A stretch of DNA of 64,000 bases from Phaeovulum sp. (GTDB taxonomy: Bacteria > Pseudomonadota > Alphaproteobacteria > Rhodobacterales > Rhodobacteraceae). Shown here one piece after another: positions 26,700 through 35,228 of this stretch. The stretch is from positions 80,842 through 144,841 of the forward strand of contig NZ_JAUXPI010000047.1 of the NCBI RefSeq assembly GCF_030684035.1, read 5' to 3'. The notes beneath the pieces are model-generated. The model made no database searches, had not been told where the DNA came from, and saw nothing but the letters and a program-made list of their open reading frames with translations. The translations under genes were made by a program, and so were the position numbers. Numbering within the stretch: position 1 is the stretch's first letter; every line of letters begins with the position of its first letter.

Positions 26700-28136
26700 T
26701 CATTTGCGGGCATAGACGTCTTCGTAGCGGATGATGTCGTCCTCGCCGAGATAGGCTCCGGTCTGCACCTCGATCAGCACCATCGGCAATTTGCCAGGGT
26801 TTTCCAGCCGGTGCATGGCGCCAAGCGGAATGTAGACCGACTGGTTTTCGCTCAGAAGCTGCACTGCGCCGTCAATCGTGACCCGCGCTGTGCCTGCAAC
26901 CACGATCCAGTGTTCGGATCGGTGGTGGTGGCTTTGCAGCGAAAGCGCGGCACCGGGGTTTACCACGATGCGCTTGACCTGAAAGCGCGCGGCGATGGCG
27001 AGGCTTTCGAACCAGCCCCAGGGGCGGTGGTCGATCGGAAAGGCCTCGGCCTGGCGCGCACCCTTGGCCCGCAGCGCCGCTACCACCTCTTTCACCCGCT
27101 GGCCTTCGGCCTTGCGCGCCACAAGCACCGCGTCGCCCATTGCCACCGCAACGATGCCGTCAAGCCCGACGCCGACCAGCTCCAGCCCCTCGGTTTCCGA
27201 ACGCAGCAGCGTGTCGCGGCAGTCAATGGCGGTGGCGCGGTCCGAGGTCACGTTGCCCGCGCCGTCGGGACCGCCTTCCAGCCAGACCGCCTCCCAGCCG
27301 CCCAGGTCGGACCAGCCCGCGCCATAGGGCATTACCGCGAGGTTCCGGGCGTGCTCCATGATTGCGAAATCGATCGAGACATCTTCCAGCCCGGCCCAAG
27401 GCCCGGCCGCAAGCCGGGTGAAGCCGAGATCGCTCATGGCACCCGCCAGCGCCGCCTCGACCCCCGCCATCAGTTGCGGCGCATGGGCGCGGTAGGCGGC
27501 AATCAGCGCCTCGGCGGTAAAGAGGAAGATGCCGGCGTTCCAGAGGTAGTTCCCCGCCGCCAGCATTGCCGCGGCGCGCCCCGCATCGGGCTTTTCCACG
27601 AACCGCGCCAGCGGCTGCGGCACTGCCGCCGCCGCATCGGCCCCCGCGGCAAGTTCAAGCCAGCCATAGCCGGTTTCGGCGCGGGTGGGGGTGATGCCGA
27701 AGGTCACGAGGTCACCGGCGCGTGCCCGTGGCACCGCCGCCGCTACCGCCGCCCGAAAGGCCGCCGCATCAGCAATGACATGGTCCGAAGGCACCACCAG
27801 CATCAGCGCCCCGGGCGCGCGCGATGCCAGCCACAGCGCCGCTGCCAGCACCGCAGGCGCGGTGTTGCGGCCCTCCGGCTCGATCAGCACCGCCGCTGCC
27901 GCCACCTCGATGGCCGCAAGCTGCTCGGTCACGATGAAGCGAAAGGCCTCGCCGGTCACAACCACGGGGGGAGCATAGCCCGGTGCCGAAAGCCGCTGCG
28001 CCGAGGCCTGAAACAGGCTCTGCGCGCCGATCAGCCGGGCGAACTGCTTGGGGTAGCCCTTGCGCGAAAGCGGCCAAAGCCGCGTTCCCGCGCCGCCGCA
28101 GAGAATGACAGGGTGGATGAGATTTGTTTCAGGCAT
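26700..28136 (-). CDS. manC: Mannose-1-phosphate guanylyltransferase / mannose-6-phosphate isomerase (bifunctional type)
   Basis: A 478-residue enzyme of the ManC/AlgA/XanB class. The N-terminal nucleotidyltransferase part (1-350) has GGAGTRLWPLSRKGYPKQF, LVVPSDHVIAD, and FVEKPD. The C-terminal cupin part (about 365-478) has RPWGWFE, the histidine-rich SHHHRSEHW metal motif, and the IPLGAMHRLEN block of type II phosphomannose isomerases. It makes GDP-mannose, the donor for mannose or for fucose-type derivatives. No gmd or fcl gene is in the window, so mannose itself is the simplest prediction. It lies on the same strand as the rml genes, 91 bases upstream of rmlC, and may share their promoter. 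Confidence 0.95.
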   Translation of the reverse strand: MPETNLIHPVILCGGAGTRLWPLSRKGYPKQFARLIGAQSLFQASAQRLSAPGYAPPVVVTGEAFRFIVTEQLAAIEVAAAAVLIEPEGRNTAPAVLAAALWLASRAPGALMLVVPSDHVIADAAAFRAAVAAAVPRARAGDLVTFGITPTRAETGYGWLELAAGADAAAAVPQPLARFVEKPDAGRAAAMLAAGNYLWNAGIFLFTAEALIAAYRAHAPQLMAGVEAALAGAMSDLGFTRLAAGPWAGLEDVSIDFAIMEHARNLAVMPYGAGWSDLGGWEAVWLEGGPDGAGNVTSDRATAIDCRDTLLRSETEGLELVGVGLDGIVAVAMGDAVLVARKAEGQRVKEVVAALRAKGARQAEAFPIDHRPWGWFESLAIAARFQVKRIVVNPGAALSLQSHHHRSEHWIVVAGTARVTIDGAVQLLSENQSVYIPLGAMHRLENPGKLPMVLIEVQTGAYLGEDDIIRYEDVYARK

Positions 28137-28274
28137 CGCTTTCCGCTGCGCTAAAGACCGCTTCGGGCACAGGTTTGGCCTATGCCGACGCCGTTATCCA
28201 GCGCGAATTTCCTCCGCGCTGCTACACAACGCCCGCCGCATGCGCCTGCGGCAGCGCAAGACCGGGCGCACCTG

Positions 28275-28298
28275 CCCCGGCGCGTGTTCGCGCCGGGG
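28275..28298. terminator. Perfect 10-bp GC-rich hairpin
   Basis: CCCCGGCGCG (28275-28284) and CGCGCCGGGG (28289-28298) pair perfectly around a TGTT loop. It lies just downstream of the Cys-motif gene on the minus strand and upstream of manC. No strong T-run follows on either strand, so it may be a Rho-assisted or attenuating structure rather than a classical terminator. Confidence 0.5.
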
Positions 28299-28314
28299 TT
28301 GCATTGCGCGGTCG

Positions 28315-28821
28315 TCACACCTCGGCAAAGCCCACAACGTAGTTCTTGCCGTAGGCCTTGGCGCATTTCGGGCAGGTGGTGTAATAGAAATACGCCTGCC
28401 CATCCGGTTTTCCATGCGCCGCCGATATTGCCTGCAGCGCCTCGTGCCAATGCCGCGCCTCGGCGAAGCTGCCTTCGAACACCTTGGTCACGAAATCGCC
28501 GCTGAGTGTCGTCACCTCTTCGCCGGGCACCGCGGCGCGGATAGCGAAAAGGTGCTCGGCGCTCCAGGGCGAAAGCTCGCGGCTCAGCACCACGAAACCC
28601 TCGGGTTCCACCGCCGCGCCCGCGTCGAGCTTGCCCAGAACCCTGCCGAAGACCGTGCCCCAGTTCAGCGGAATATGCATGACGCTGCGGGTCAATGCGC
28701 GCAAGAACGCCTTGTCGCGGAAATGCACCTCGGCACCGTCCCAGCCTTCCGGGTTGAATTTCGCGCAACAGCCGGTGGTGTTGGTGCTGGTGTCCAGACG
28801 GGGAACAACATTCATGTTCAT
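28315..28821 (-). CDS. Conserved protein of unknown function with N- and C-terminal cysteine motifs
   Basis: A 168-residue protein, cytoplasmic by appearance. Notable features are an N-terminal NTTGCCAKFNPEGWDG block, a central LNWGTVFGRVLGKLD, and a C-terminal YYTTCPKCAKAYGKNYVVGF with a CxxC pair. The four cysteines in two clusters could bind a metal. The family is found in many bacteria and is often annotated only as a hydrolase, without a demonstrated activity that I know of. ATG 28821 is preferred to ATG 28815 because AGGGGG lies 6 bases upstream. It is a single gene between the ribosomal operon terminator and manC. Confidence 0.7.
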   Translation of the reverse strand: MNMNVVPRLDTSTNTTGCCAKFNPEGWDGAEVHFRDKAFLRALTRSVMHIPLNWGTVFGRVLGKLDAGAAVEPEGFVVLSRELSPWSAEHLFAIRAAVPGEEVTTLSGDFVTKVFEGSFAEARHWHEALQAISAAHGKPDGQAYFYYTTCPKCAKAYGKNYVVGFAEV

Positions 28822-28903
28822 CGCAACCCCCTGTTAAAATGCCAGTGCGGAGAGTCTGCCACGGGCCGGGCTGAGCCGCGCTGACCTGCGTCAAGGCGGC
28901 ATG

Positions 28904-28936
28904 AAAAAATCCGCGTCCGGTTGCCCGGGCGCGGAT
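28904..28936 (-). terminator. Rho-independent terminator of rpsF-rpsR-rplI
   Basis: Read on the minus strand, ATCCGCG-C-CCGG, a GCAA loop and CCGG-A-CGCGGAT form an 11-bp stem with one mismatch, followed at once by six T residues. It lies 22 bases after the rplI stop, so it is a strong intrinsic terminator for the ribosomal operon. Confidence 0.85.
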
Positions 28937-28958
28937 TCATTTCAGCAAGGCGCTGGTA

Positions 28959-29537
28959 TCAGAGGTCTTCGCCGTCTTCGTTGGCGGCACCGATATCGTC
29001 GAACAGCTCGGCGATTTCGAAGTCTGCGGCAGCTTCCGCCTCGGCGGCGAGCTGCTGGATCGATTTGCCTGCGGCCTGCAACTCGGCTTCTTCTGCCGAG
29101 CGTGCCACGTTCATGGTGATCGTTATCGCGACCTCGGGGTGCAGCACCACGGAAACGTCGTGCAGCCCAAGCTCCTTGATCGGCGAATCAATCACCACCT
29201 GCTTGCGGTCAACGCTGAAGCCTGCGGCGGTCGCCGCTTCGGCAACGTCGCGCGCGGTGACCGAACCGTAAAGCGCCCCGGCGTCTGAGGCCGAGCGGAT
29301 CACGATGAACTTCTGCCCGGCGAGCTTCTCGCCGGCCGCCTCGGCCTCTTTGCGGGTTTCGAGGTTGCGCGCTTCAAGCTGCGCCTTGCGGGTCTCGAAA
29401 CTCTTGATGTTGGCATCAGAGGCCCTGAGCGCCTTGCCTTGCGGCAACAGGAAGTTGCGCGCGTAGCCGTCTTTGACCTTGACCACTTCGCCCATCTGGC
29501 CAAGCTTGGCCACACGTTCCAGAAGGATGACTTGCAT
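28959..29537 (-). CDS. rplI: 50S ribosomal protein L9 (bL9)
   Basis: A 192-residue ribosomal protein. The N-terminal domain [19 protein letters not shown] and the [13 protein letters not shown] block are diagnostic of bL9. A long connecting helix (about 40-75) and the C-terminal domain with [15 protein letters not shown] follow. The acidic C-terminal tail (about 165-192) makes it longer than the E. coli protein, as is common in alphaproteobacteria. It is the third gene of the S6-S18-L9 operon and ends before a clear terminator. Confidence 0.98.
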   Translation of the reverse strand: MQVILLERVAKLGQMGEVVKVKDGYARNFLLPQGKALRASDANIKSFETRKAQLEARNLETRKEAEAAGEKLAGQKFIVIRSASDAGALYGSVTARDVAEAATAAGFSVDRKQVVIDSPIKELGLHDVSVVLHPEVAITITMNVARSAEEAELQAAGKSIQQLAAEAEAAADFEIAELFDDIGAANEDGEDL

Positions 29538-29548
29538 GTGCGCGCTCC

Positions 29549-29776
29549 TTATTTCACGGCGTAGGGCAGCAGGGCGAGAAAGCGCGCGCGCTTGATCGCG
29601 CGGGCCAGTTCACGCTGCTTGATCGCCGAAACGGCGGTGATTCGCGCGGGCACGATCTTGCCGCGCTCGGAAATGTAGCGCTGCAGCAGCCGCACGTCCT
29701 TGTAGTCGATCTTCGGCGCGTTGTCGCCCGAGAACGGGCAGACCTTGCGGCGGCGGAAAAACGGTTTGTTCGCCAT
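29549..29776 (-). CDS. rpsR: 30S ribosomal protein S18 (bS18)
   Basis: A 75-residue basic ribosomal protein with [20 protein letters not shown] at the N-terminus and [20 protein letters not shown] near the C-terminus, the standard bS18 blocks. The length is normal. It lies between rpsF and rplI on the minus strand and 11 bases before rplI. It partners S6 on the 30S platform. Confidence 0.98.
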   Translation of the reverse strand: MANKPFFRRRKVCPFSGDNAPKIDYKDVRLLQRYISERGKIVPARITAVSAIKQRELARAIKRARFLALLPYAVK

Positions 29777-29802
29777 GGTTTATGTCCTTTCCAGCTGCCA
29801 GA

Positions 29803-30249
29803 TCAACGACGGTCGAAACCGCCGCGGCGTTCGCCGCCACGGTCACCACCACGATCGCCGCGGTCGCCACGGTCGCCACGGTCACGGTCGCCGCGGTCGG
29901 GGCGGTCGCCACGCTCGCTGCGCTCGTCGCGCTTTTGCATCTGCACCGAAGGGCCGTCTTCATGGGCATCGACCTTGATGGTCAGCACCCGCATGACGTC
30001 GTCGTGCAGCCGCGCCAGACGCTCCATCTCCTGCACGGCACCCGCGGGGGCATCCGATTTGAGAAAGGCGTAGTGGCCCTTGCGGTTCTTGTTGATCTTG
30101 TAGGCCATCGTCTTGACGCCCCAGTATTCGTGTTCAACGACCTTGCCGCCGTTATCCGCGATCACCGTGGAGAAATGTTCGATAAGGCCTTCGGCCTGCG
30201 CGTTGGAAAGGTCCTGACGCGCGATCAGCACATGCTCGTATAGCGGCAT
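29803..30249 (-). CDS. rpsF: 30S ribosomal protein S6 (bS6) with repetitive RGD-rich tail
   Basis: A 148-residue protein. Residues 1-95 are a normal bS6 ([38 protein letters not shown]). Residues about 105-148 form a tail of near-perfect [10 protein letters not shown] repeats ending in [11 protein letters not shown]. At the DNA level this is a run of repeated CGGTCGCCA units on the plus strand (about 29815-29930). Extended charged S6 tails occur in alphaproteobacteria. ATG 30249 is chosen to match the conserved N-terminus; an upstream extension is non-conserved. It is the first gene of the S6-S18-L9 operon. Confidence 0.97.
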   Translation of the reverse strand: MPLYEHVLIARQDLSNAQAEGLIEHFSTVIADNGGKVVEHEYWGVKTMAYKINKNRKGHYAFLKSDAPAGAVQEMERLARLHDDVMRVLTIKVDAHEDGPSVQMQKRDERSERGDRPDRGDRDRGDRGDRGDRGGDRGGERRGGFDRR

Positions 30250-30350
30250 GCAAACTCCTGTCTTCTCAGGCGGCTTCATAGGCGGGCGAACACTTCCGCG
30301 ACCCGCCACGAGAGGCTCAGCCAATTACGTGAATGCGGAAGATGCGGCTT

Positions 30351-30377
30351 CATATAGGCCCCCCCCAGCCGACGCAA
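30351..30377 (-). promoter_or_regulatory. Possible promoter of the rpsF operon
   Basis: On the minus strand TTGCGT (30377-30372) and TATATG (30356-30351) resemble -35 and -10 boxes, about 100 bases upstream of rpsF. The spacer is only 15 bases and contains a G-run, so this is tentative. Confidence 0.35.
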
Positions 30378-30393
30378 GCGAAATGGCTGCCGC

Positions 30394-30993
30394 TCAGTCC
30401 TGCTTTGGGGCGGCGTGGCGGGCGAAGAGACGCGCCTGCGCCATGAAGAAGCCAAAGACCAGCACGGTGAGACCGAAGGTCTTGAAGTTCACCCAGGCCT
30501 GGTCCGACATCGTGCGGGCGATCGCTTCGTTGAGCACCGCAAGCCCGAGAAAGAAGGCAATCAGCCGCCAGGTCAGAATCCGCCAGCCCACGGGCGTCAG
30601 CGGCAGCACCTCTTCCATCACCAGCGCCAGCCAGGATTTTCCCAGCGCCATGCCAAGGCCAAGGATGCCGGCAAACATGAGGTAGATGATCGTCACCTTC
30701 ATCTTGAGGAACCGGGGGTCATTGAGCCAGATCGTCAGCCCGCCGAACACCACCACCAGCACCAGCGTTGCCACCTGCATCGGCGAAAGCCGCCCGGTGA
30801 GCCGCCAGAGAACAAGGGTCGAAGCCACCATCAGCGGCACAAAGAGCGCGGTGGCAAGGATGAAGCCCGAATACTCGGTGCCCGCGAAGCTGAAGCTGCG
30901 TGCCTTCAGCCGCCCGAAAGCGATGAAAAACGCCAAGAGCGGCCCGAACTCCAGCCCGAATTTCAGCCACGGGTTGATCTTTCTGCCTGCCAT
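30394..30993 (-). CDS. yciB: Inner-membrane septation protein YciB/IspZ
   Basis: A 199-residue polytopic membrane protein of the IspZ/YciB family. It starts INPWLKFGLEFGPLLAFF, typical of the family, and has about five hydrophobic segments, with DPRFLKMKVTIIYLMFAG in the middle and SDQAWVNFKTFG near the C-terminus. The length and motifs fit. It is involved in envelope and septum integrity in the organisms where it was studied. It follows the EamA transporter gene by 4 bases and is probably co-transcribed with it and ftsY. Confidence 0.9.
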   Translation of the reverse strand: MAGRKINPWLKFGLEFGPLLAFFIAFGRLKARSFSFAGTEYSGFILATALFVPLMVASTLVLWRLTGRLSPMQVATLVLVVVFGGLTIWLNDPRFLKMKVTIIYLMFAGILGLGMALGKSWLALVMEEVLPLTPVGWRILTWRLIAFFLGLAVLNEAIARTMSDQAWVNFKTFGLTVLVFGFFMAQARLFARHAAPKQD

Positions 30994-30997
30994 GTCT

Positions 30998-31897
30998 CTA
31001 TCCCGCCATTTCCACCACCACCGCGCCTGCCGCGATCAGCGCCATCAGCGTAACGCGGCGCGGCCCGGTCCGCTCACCCAGAATGACCCATCCGATCAAG
31101 GCCGCGAACACTGTCGAGGTTTCGCGCAATACAGCCGCCTCGCCAACCTTGTCCAGTCGCGTCGCCAGCATGATTGCGCCGAAGGAGAAAAAGGCGACAA
31201 ATGCGCCTAGCACGCCGCGCTTGGCCAGCGGCAACACCTCTGCCGCCGCCAGCCCGCGCCAGCGGCGAAACGTGAGCGCGGGCATGAACCAGCCGTCGAT
31301 GAAAAAGAACCACGCCAGAAAGGTGAAGGGGTCGGCGGTGGCGCGGATGCCGTAGGCATCGTAGGTGGTGTAAAGCGCCACGAAGGCACCGGTCAGCACC
31401 GCGAGGCCCAGGGCGGGGCCAAGCGTGTCACGCGCCAGCGTGACATTGCGCAGATTGTAGATCGCGAGCCCGAAGATCCCCGACAGGAGCATTGCCAGCC
31501 CGGCCCACTGCCCCGCGTTGAAATGCTCGCCAAAGATCAACCCCGCACCGAGGACCGCGAACAGCGGGCCGGTGCCGCGCACCACCGGATAGACCACGGT
31601 ATAGGCTCCGCGCTGGTAGGTCATTGCCTGCGCCAGCTTGTAGCCCGCGTGGATGAAGAACGCGCCGGCGAAGATCGGCCACATATGCGGTTCGGGCCAC
31701 GGCACCACGAACAGCGCGAACGGCGCGGCGAGAAGGCCGTAGCTTGCGTCGATCGCCGCGCGGCTGATCCAGGGGTCGTGACGGCCCTTTTGCAGCGCGC
31801 CGAAGACCGCGTGCAGGAAGGCGGCAACCAGCGCCAGCACCAGCGCCAGTTGGTGGCCCGCAGCCGTGCCTTCGAGGCCGATCAGCCAGGCGCTCAT
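30998..31897 (-). CDS. EamA/DMT-family membrane transporter
   Basis: A 299-residue integral membrane protein with about ten hydrophobic helices in two similar halves, the layout of drug/metabolite (EamA) transporters. Blocks such as GPLFAVLGAGLIFGEHFNAGQ and LRETSTVFAALIGWVILGE are the family hallmarks at the end of each repeat. The substrate is unknown. It lies between ftsY and yciB on the minus strand. An intergenic hairpin repeat (31925-31976) separates it from ftsY. Confidence 0.85.
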   Translation of the reverse strand: MSAWLIGLEGTAAGHQLALVLALVAAFLHAVFGALQKGRHDPWISRAAIDASYGLLAAPFALFVVPWPEPHMWPIFAGAFFIHAGYKLAQAMTYQRGAYTVVYPVVRGTGPLFAVLGAGLIFGEHFNAGQWAGLAMLLSGIFGLAIYNLRNVTLARDTLGPALGLAVLTGAFVALYTTYDAYGIRATADPFTFLAWFFFIDGWFMPALTFRRWRGLAAAEVLPLAKRGVLGAFVAFFSFGAIMLATRLDKVGEAAVLRETSTVFAALIGWVILGERTGPRRVTLMALIAAGAVVVEMAG

Positions 31898-31924
31898 GGT
31901 GCCATGCGCCTGCGGCGGGCGTTG

Positions 31925-31976
31925 GCGGGGGGCCTTCTGCCCCCCGCACCCCCCGAGGGTATTTGGACGTTGAAGA
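31925..31976 (+). repeat. Intergenic hairpin repeat, copy 1
   Basis: GCGGGGGGC (31925-31933) and GCCCCCCGC (31939-31947) form a perfect 9-bp stem with a CTTCT loop. It is followed by a C-run and the tail GAGGGTATTTGGACGTTGAA. Related copies lie at 39550-39610 and 45885-45928 (both on the minus strand). It lies between ftsY and the transporter gene and may act as a terminator. Confidence 0.6.
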
Positions 31977-31988
31977 CACGCAAGGGCA

Positions 31989-32990
31989 TCAGCTTTCGGA
32001 ACCTACCAGTGCGCGGGCAAAATCATCCGGGTCGAAAGCGGCGAGATCGTCGATCTGTTCGCCAATGCCGATCGCGTGGATCGGCAGGCCGAAGCGGTCG
32101 GCCAGCGCCACCAGCACGCCGCCCTTGGCGGTGCCGTCGAGCTTGGTCATCACCAGGCCCGAGACATCGGCGAGCTTGCGGAAGATCTCGACCTGGTTGA
32201 GCGCGTTCTGGCCGGTTGTGGCGTCGAGCACCAAAAGCGTATTGTGCGGTGCCGAGGGGTCTTTCTTGCGGATCACCCGGACGATCTTGGCCAGTTCCTC
32301 CATCAGGTCGGCGCGATTTTGCAGCCGGCCCGCGGTGTCGATCAGCAAGAGGTCGGCACCGTCTGCCTGCGCCCTGGTCATCGCGTCAAAGGCGAGGCTG
32401 GCGGGGTCAGAGCCTTCGGGCGCGGTCAGCACCGGCACCCCGGCGCGCTGGCCCCAGATCTGCAACTGCTCCACCGCGGCGGCGCGAAAGGTATCGCCCG
32501 CCGCGATCACCACGGTCTTGCCTGCCGCGCTCAGCTGGGCGGCGAGCTTGCCGATGGTGGTGGTCTTGCCTGAGCCATTCACCCCCACCACCAGCACCAC
32601 CTGCGGCCTTTGCGGATAAAGCGGCAACGGGCGCGCTACCGGTGCCATGATGCGGGCAATCTCGGCGGCCAGCGCCGATTTGATCTCGGGCAGCGACAGC
32701 CGTTTGCCGATCCGTCCTTCGGCAAGGTTCGCGGTCACCCTTGCGGCGGTGCTTACCCCCATGTCGGCGGCGATCAGCAGATCTTCGAGGCTTTCGAGCA
32801 TGGCAGCGTCGAGCACACGGCGCGGGGCGGCTTCGTCGCCACGCCCGAGGATGCGGCCGAACAGGCCGGGTCTGGCCGTGGCTTCGGCATCGGCGGGCTG
32901 CGGCGCTTCGGTGACGATTGCGGCAAGGCCTTCGTCGAGTTTCTCCGACGATCGGACGAGGCGGGACTTGAGCTTGGCAAAAAACGACAT
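31989..32990 (-). CDS. ftsY: Signal recognition particle receptor FtsY
   Basis: A 333-residue SRP GTPase that docks the SRP-ribosome complex at the membrane. The N domain runs about 45-125, and the G domain has VNGSGKTTT (G1), DTFRAAA, DTAGR (G3), TKLDGTAKGG (G4) and the closing region GEQIDDLAAFDPDDFARAL, all diagnostic of FtsY. The acidic A domain is much shorter than in E. coli, as usual in alphaproteobacteria. The start MSFFAKLKSRL is a typical FtsY amphipathic N-terminus. Confidence 0.98.
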   Translation of the reverse strand: MSFFAKLKSRLVRSSEKLDEGLAAIVTEAPQPADAEATARPGLFGRILGRGDEAAPRRVLDAAMLESLEDLLIAADMGVSTAARVTANLAEGRIGKRLSLPEIKSALAAEIARIMAPVARPLPLYPQRPQVVLVVGVNGSGKTTTIGKLAAQLSAAGKTVVIAAGDTFRAAAVEQLQIWGQRAGVPVLTAPEGSDPASLAFDAMTRAQADGADLLLIDTAGRLQNRADLMEELAKIVRVIRKKDPSAPHNTLLVLDATTGQNALNQVEIFRKLADVSGLVMTKLDGTAKGGVLVALADRFGLPIHAIGIGEQIDDLAAFDPDDFARALVGSES

Positions 32991-33095
32991 CGGCAGCCCT
33001 TTCGGTTGCCCCTCACCTAATCAATCGCGGCGCGCCTGGAAAGGCCCAGAGCCTGCCCGGCAAACTTGGACTCCGGTTTTGTCACCTGACGGACT

Positions 33096-33803
33096 CTAGC
33101 CTTTGGCGATCAGCCACCAGATGCCCCCATCTTTCAGGCTGCCCAGAAGGATCAGCGCCTGCCCCGCCCAGTAGGCGGGCCAGAGTGCCAGCGCCAGGGC
33201 CCGGCGGGCGGCGGGGGCAGCGATCACGAAGCGTTCGAGCGCCAGCATCAGGTCGGAGGCGACGAACAGCGCAACCCCGAGCCGCAGCGCATCTTTGCCC
33301 GGTCCGGCGGCCACCAGTGCCGCCGCCGCCATCAGCCCGATCACCCCCACATAGGCCCGCACCGGTCCCCGAAGCGCGCCGGTTCGCGGCGCGAGCCAGA
33401 GCTCGGTCGAGGCGAGCAACAGGCCAAGCAGCGCCAGAGCAGCGAGGTCGGAAGGCGCGGGGGCCCAGGCACTGCCGCCCGCCAGCCCCGCGAGGTGGAA
33501 AAGCGGCGCTGCCGCGAAAGCCAGCGCATAGGCGAGATGCCCGGCGGCAAACGCCCCCATCCCTGCCAGAAACGCCTGCGGGCCAGGGCGCGACAGCGCC
33601 AGATCGCCAGCCGCCCCGAACGCCAGCCCCGCGACGACCAGCCAGGGCACCGCAGCCGCCCAGCCCGCCAGCGCCAGCAGCGCCACCGAGGCGGTCTTGG
33701 CGGCACTGCGCGGCCAGGATGCGCAAGCGCCGCTTGCCCAGCGAAATTCATAGACGAGCGCGAGGCTCGCCGCCGCCAGGATGAATGCTGTTGCGTTACC
33801 CAT
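33096..33803 (-). CDS. Lysoplasmalogenase-like (YhhN/TMEM86 family) membrane protein
   Basis: A 235-residue membrane protein with about eight hydrophobic segments. The blocks GLAFGAAGDLALSRPGPQAFLAGMGAFAAGHLAY and GVALFVASDLMLALERF carry the two conserved aspartates (in GDLAL and SDLML) of the YhhN/TMEM86 family. Animal members cleave lysoplasmalogens; bacterial substrates are less clear. ATG 33803 is chosen because the upstream extension is Cys/Pro-rich and not family-like. It is divergent from the AlkB-like gene across a 289-base gap. Confidence 0.75.
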   Translation of the reverse strand: MGNATAFILAAASLALVYEFRWASGACASWPRSAAKTASVALLALAGWAAAVPWLVVAGLAFGAAGDLALSRPGPQAFLAGMGAFAAGHLAYALAFAAAPLFHLAGLAGGSAWAPAPSDLAALALLGLLLASTELWLAPRTGALRGPVRAYVGVIGLMAAAALVAAGPGKDALRLGVALFVASDLMLALERFVIAAPAARRALALALWPAYWAGQALILLGSLKDGGIWWLIAKG

Positions 33804-34092
33804 CGCGCCCCCGCCCGGAGTGGCGCAATCCTGCCCCGAAATGCAGGCCGCGGCAATGCCGCAGCACGGGCAAGTGGTGCAGACAAGAGGTCCGGCGCTG
33901 CGCGGGGCACCCACCCCCCGACGGGGCGCGCAACCACCGTGCATTTTCCCGGATTGCGGCGCTTTTGCCGTGCTCAAACCGCCTGCCAAGCCGCGCCGAG
34001 CCTCGGGGTCGGGTCCGAACCTTTGCTGCGCCCGAAAAACAATACTGCAAATTACCGGCCCGGATGACTAGAATGCTGCCCGGAGGTGCCCG

Positions 34093-35166
34093 ATGCCCCT
34101 ATCCCCGCTTGCCCGTTTCACCCGCCGCGTGCCCGAGGTTTCGGCCTTTGCCATCGCCACGCTGGCACCGCTGCCGCTTCTGGTGCTGGGTGCCTTTTTC
34201 GGCGGCGCCTGGGCGTGGGGGGCGCTGGCGCTGATCACGCTGGTGACCTTCGCGCTGGATGAACTGGCGGCGCTGCCCACCCCGGATGCCCCCGAGGGGC
34301 GCGCCTTTCCCGCCGCCGACACGCTTTCGGTGGCCTTGGCGCTGGCGCATTTCGCGGCGCTGGCGCTGGTGGTTTTTGCGCTTTCGGGGGGAACCGGGCT
34401 TGGCGTTGCAAGTTCGGTTGCGGTCTATCTCGGCTTTGGCCTGTTCTTCGGCCAGGTCAGCAATGCCAATGCGCATGAACTGATCCACCGCGCCGACCGC
34501 AGGCTCTTCTGGCTGGGCATGTGGGTCTATATTTCGCTTGCCTTCGGCCACCATACCTCGGCGCATCGACTGGTGCACCACCGCTTTGCCGCCACCGAAG
34601 ATGACCCGAGTTCGGCGGCGCTGGGCGAAGGTTTCTGGGCTTTTGCGCCGCGCGCCTGGAAGGGCGGATTCGTTGCGGGCTACGAGATGGAAGAGGGGCT
34701 GCGGGCGCGCAGCATCGGCAGCGCGCGGCGCAACCCCTATCCGCTTTATCTCGGCGGTGCCGGCGCGGTGGCGGTGGCGGTGACGCTGGCATTCGGCTGG
34801 CGCGGGTTTCTGGCCTGGCTGGCACTGGTGGCCTATGCGCAACTGCAACTGCTGCTGTCCGATTATGTGCAGCACTACGGTCTGCGGCGGCGGACCGGCC
34901 CCGATGGACGCCCCGAGCCGATCGGGCTTGCGCATAGCTGGGATGCGCCGCACCCCGCCTCGTCGCTCTGGATGCTGAATGCGCCGCGCCATTCCGACCA
35001 CCACGCGCACCCGGCACGGCCCTATCCGGCGCTGCAACTTGGCACCCTCGGTGCGGATCGCCCGATCCTGCCGCGCTCGCTGCCCACGATGGCTGCGCTG
35101 GCGCTGTTCCCGCCGCTCTGGCGCCGGGTAATGGACCACCGCGTGCGCGCGCTCCAGCAGGCGTGA
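34093..35166 (+). CDS. alkB: AlkB-type membrane non-haem diiron alkane 1-monooxygenase
   Basis: A 357-residue integral membrane hydroxylase. The three histidine boxes are HELIH (128-132), HHTSAHRLVHH (153-163, an H-x3-H-x2/3-HH motif), and RHSDHHAHP near 290. The HYG motif is present as DYVQHYGL. Four to six hydrophobic segments flank the boxes. The fold would oxidise the terminal carbon of alkanes or fatty chains with a rubredoxin partner, but no rubredoxin gene is adjacent. CGGAGG lies 7 bases upstream of ATG 34093. The usual NYxEHYG motif reads DYVQHYG here, so this is a divergent subfamily and the substrate is uncertain. Confidence 0.85.
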   Translation: MPLSPLARFTRRVPEVSAFAIATLAPLPLLVLGAFFGGAWAWGALALITLVTFALDELAALPTPDAPEGRAFPAADTLSVALALAHFAALALVVFALSGGTGLGVASSVAVYLGFGLFFGQVSNANAHELIHRADRRLFWLGMWVYISLAFGHHTSAHRLVHHRFAATEDDPSSAALGEGFWAFAPRAWKGGFVAGYEMEEGLRARSIGSARRNPYPLYLGGAGAVAVAVTLAFGWRGFLAWLALVAYAQLQLLLSDYVQHYGLRRRTGPDGRPEPIGLAHSWDAPHPASSLWMLNAPRHSDHHAHPARPYPALQLGTLGADRPILPRSLPTMAALALFPPLWRRVMDHRVRALQQA

Positions 35167-35228
35167 TCGGGTCGGGGCTATCGCGCAGGCGCGCGATCTG
35201 GCAGGCTGGTGCCAGGAGGGCGATCAGT

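Noticed and set aside
29815..29930. Tandem CGGTCGCCA units that could suggest a CRISPR-like or satellite array
   Set aside because: They encode the RGD tail of S6 in frame. There are no spacers.
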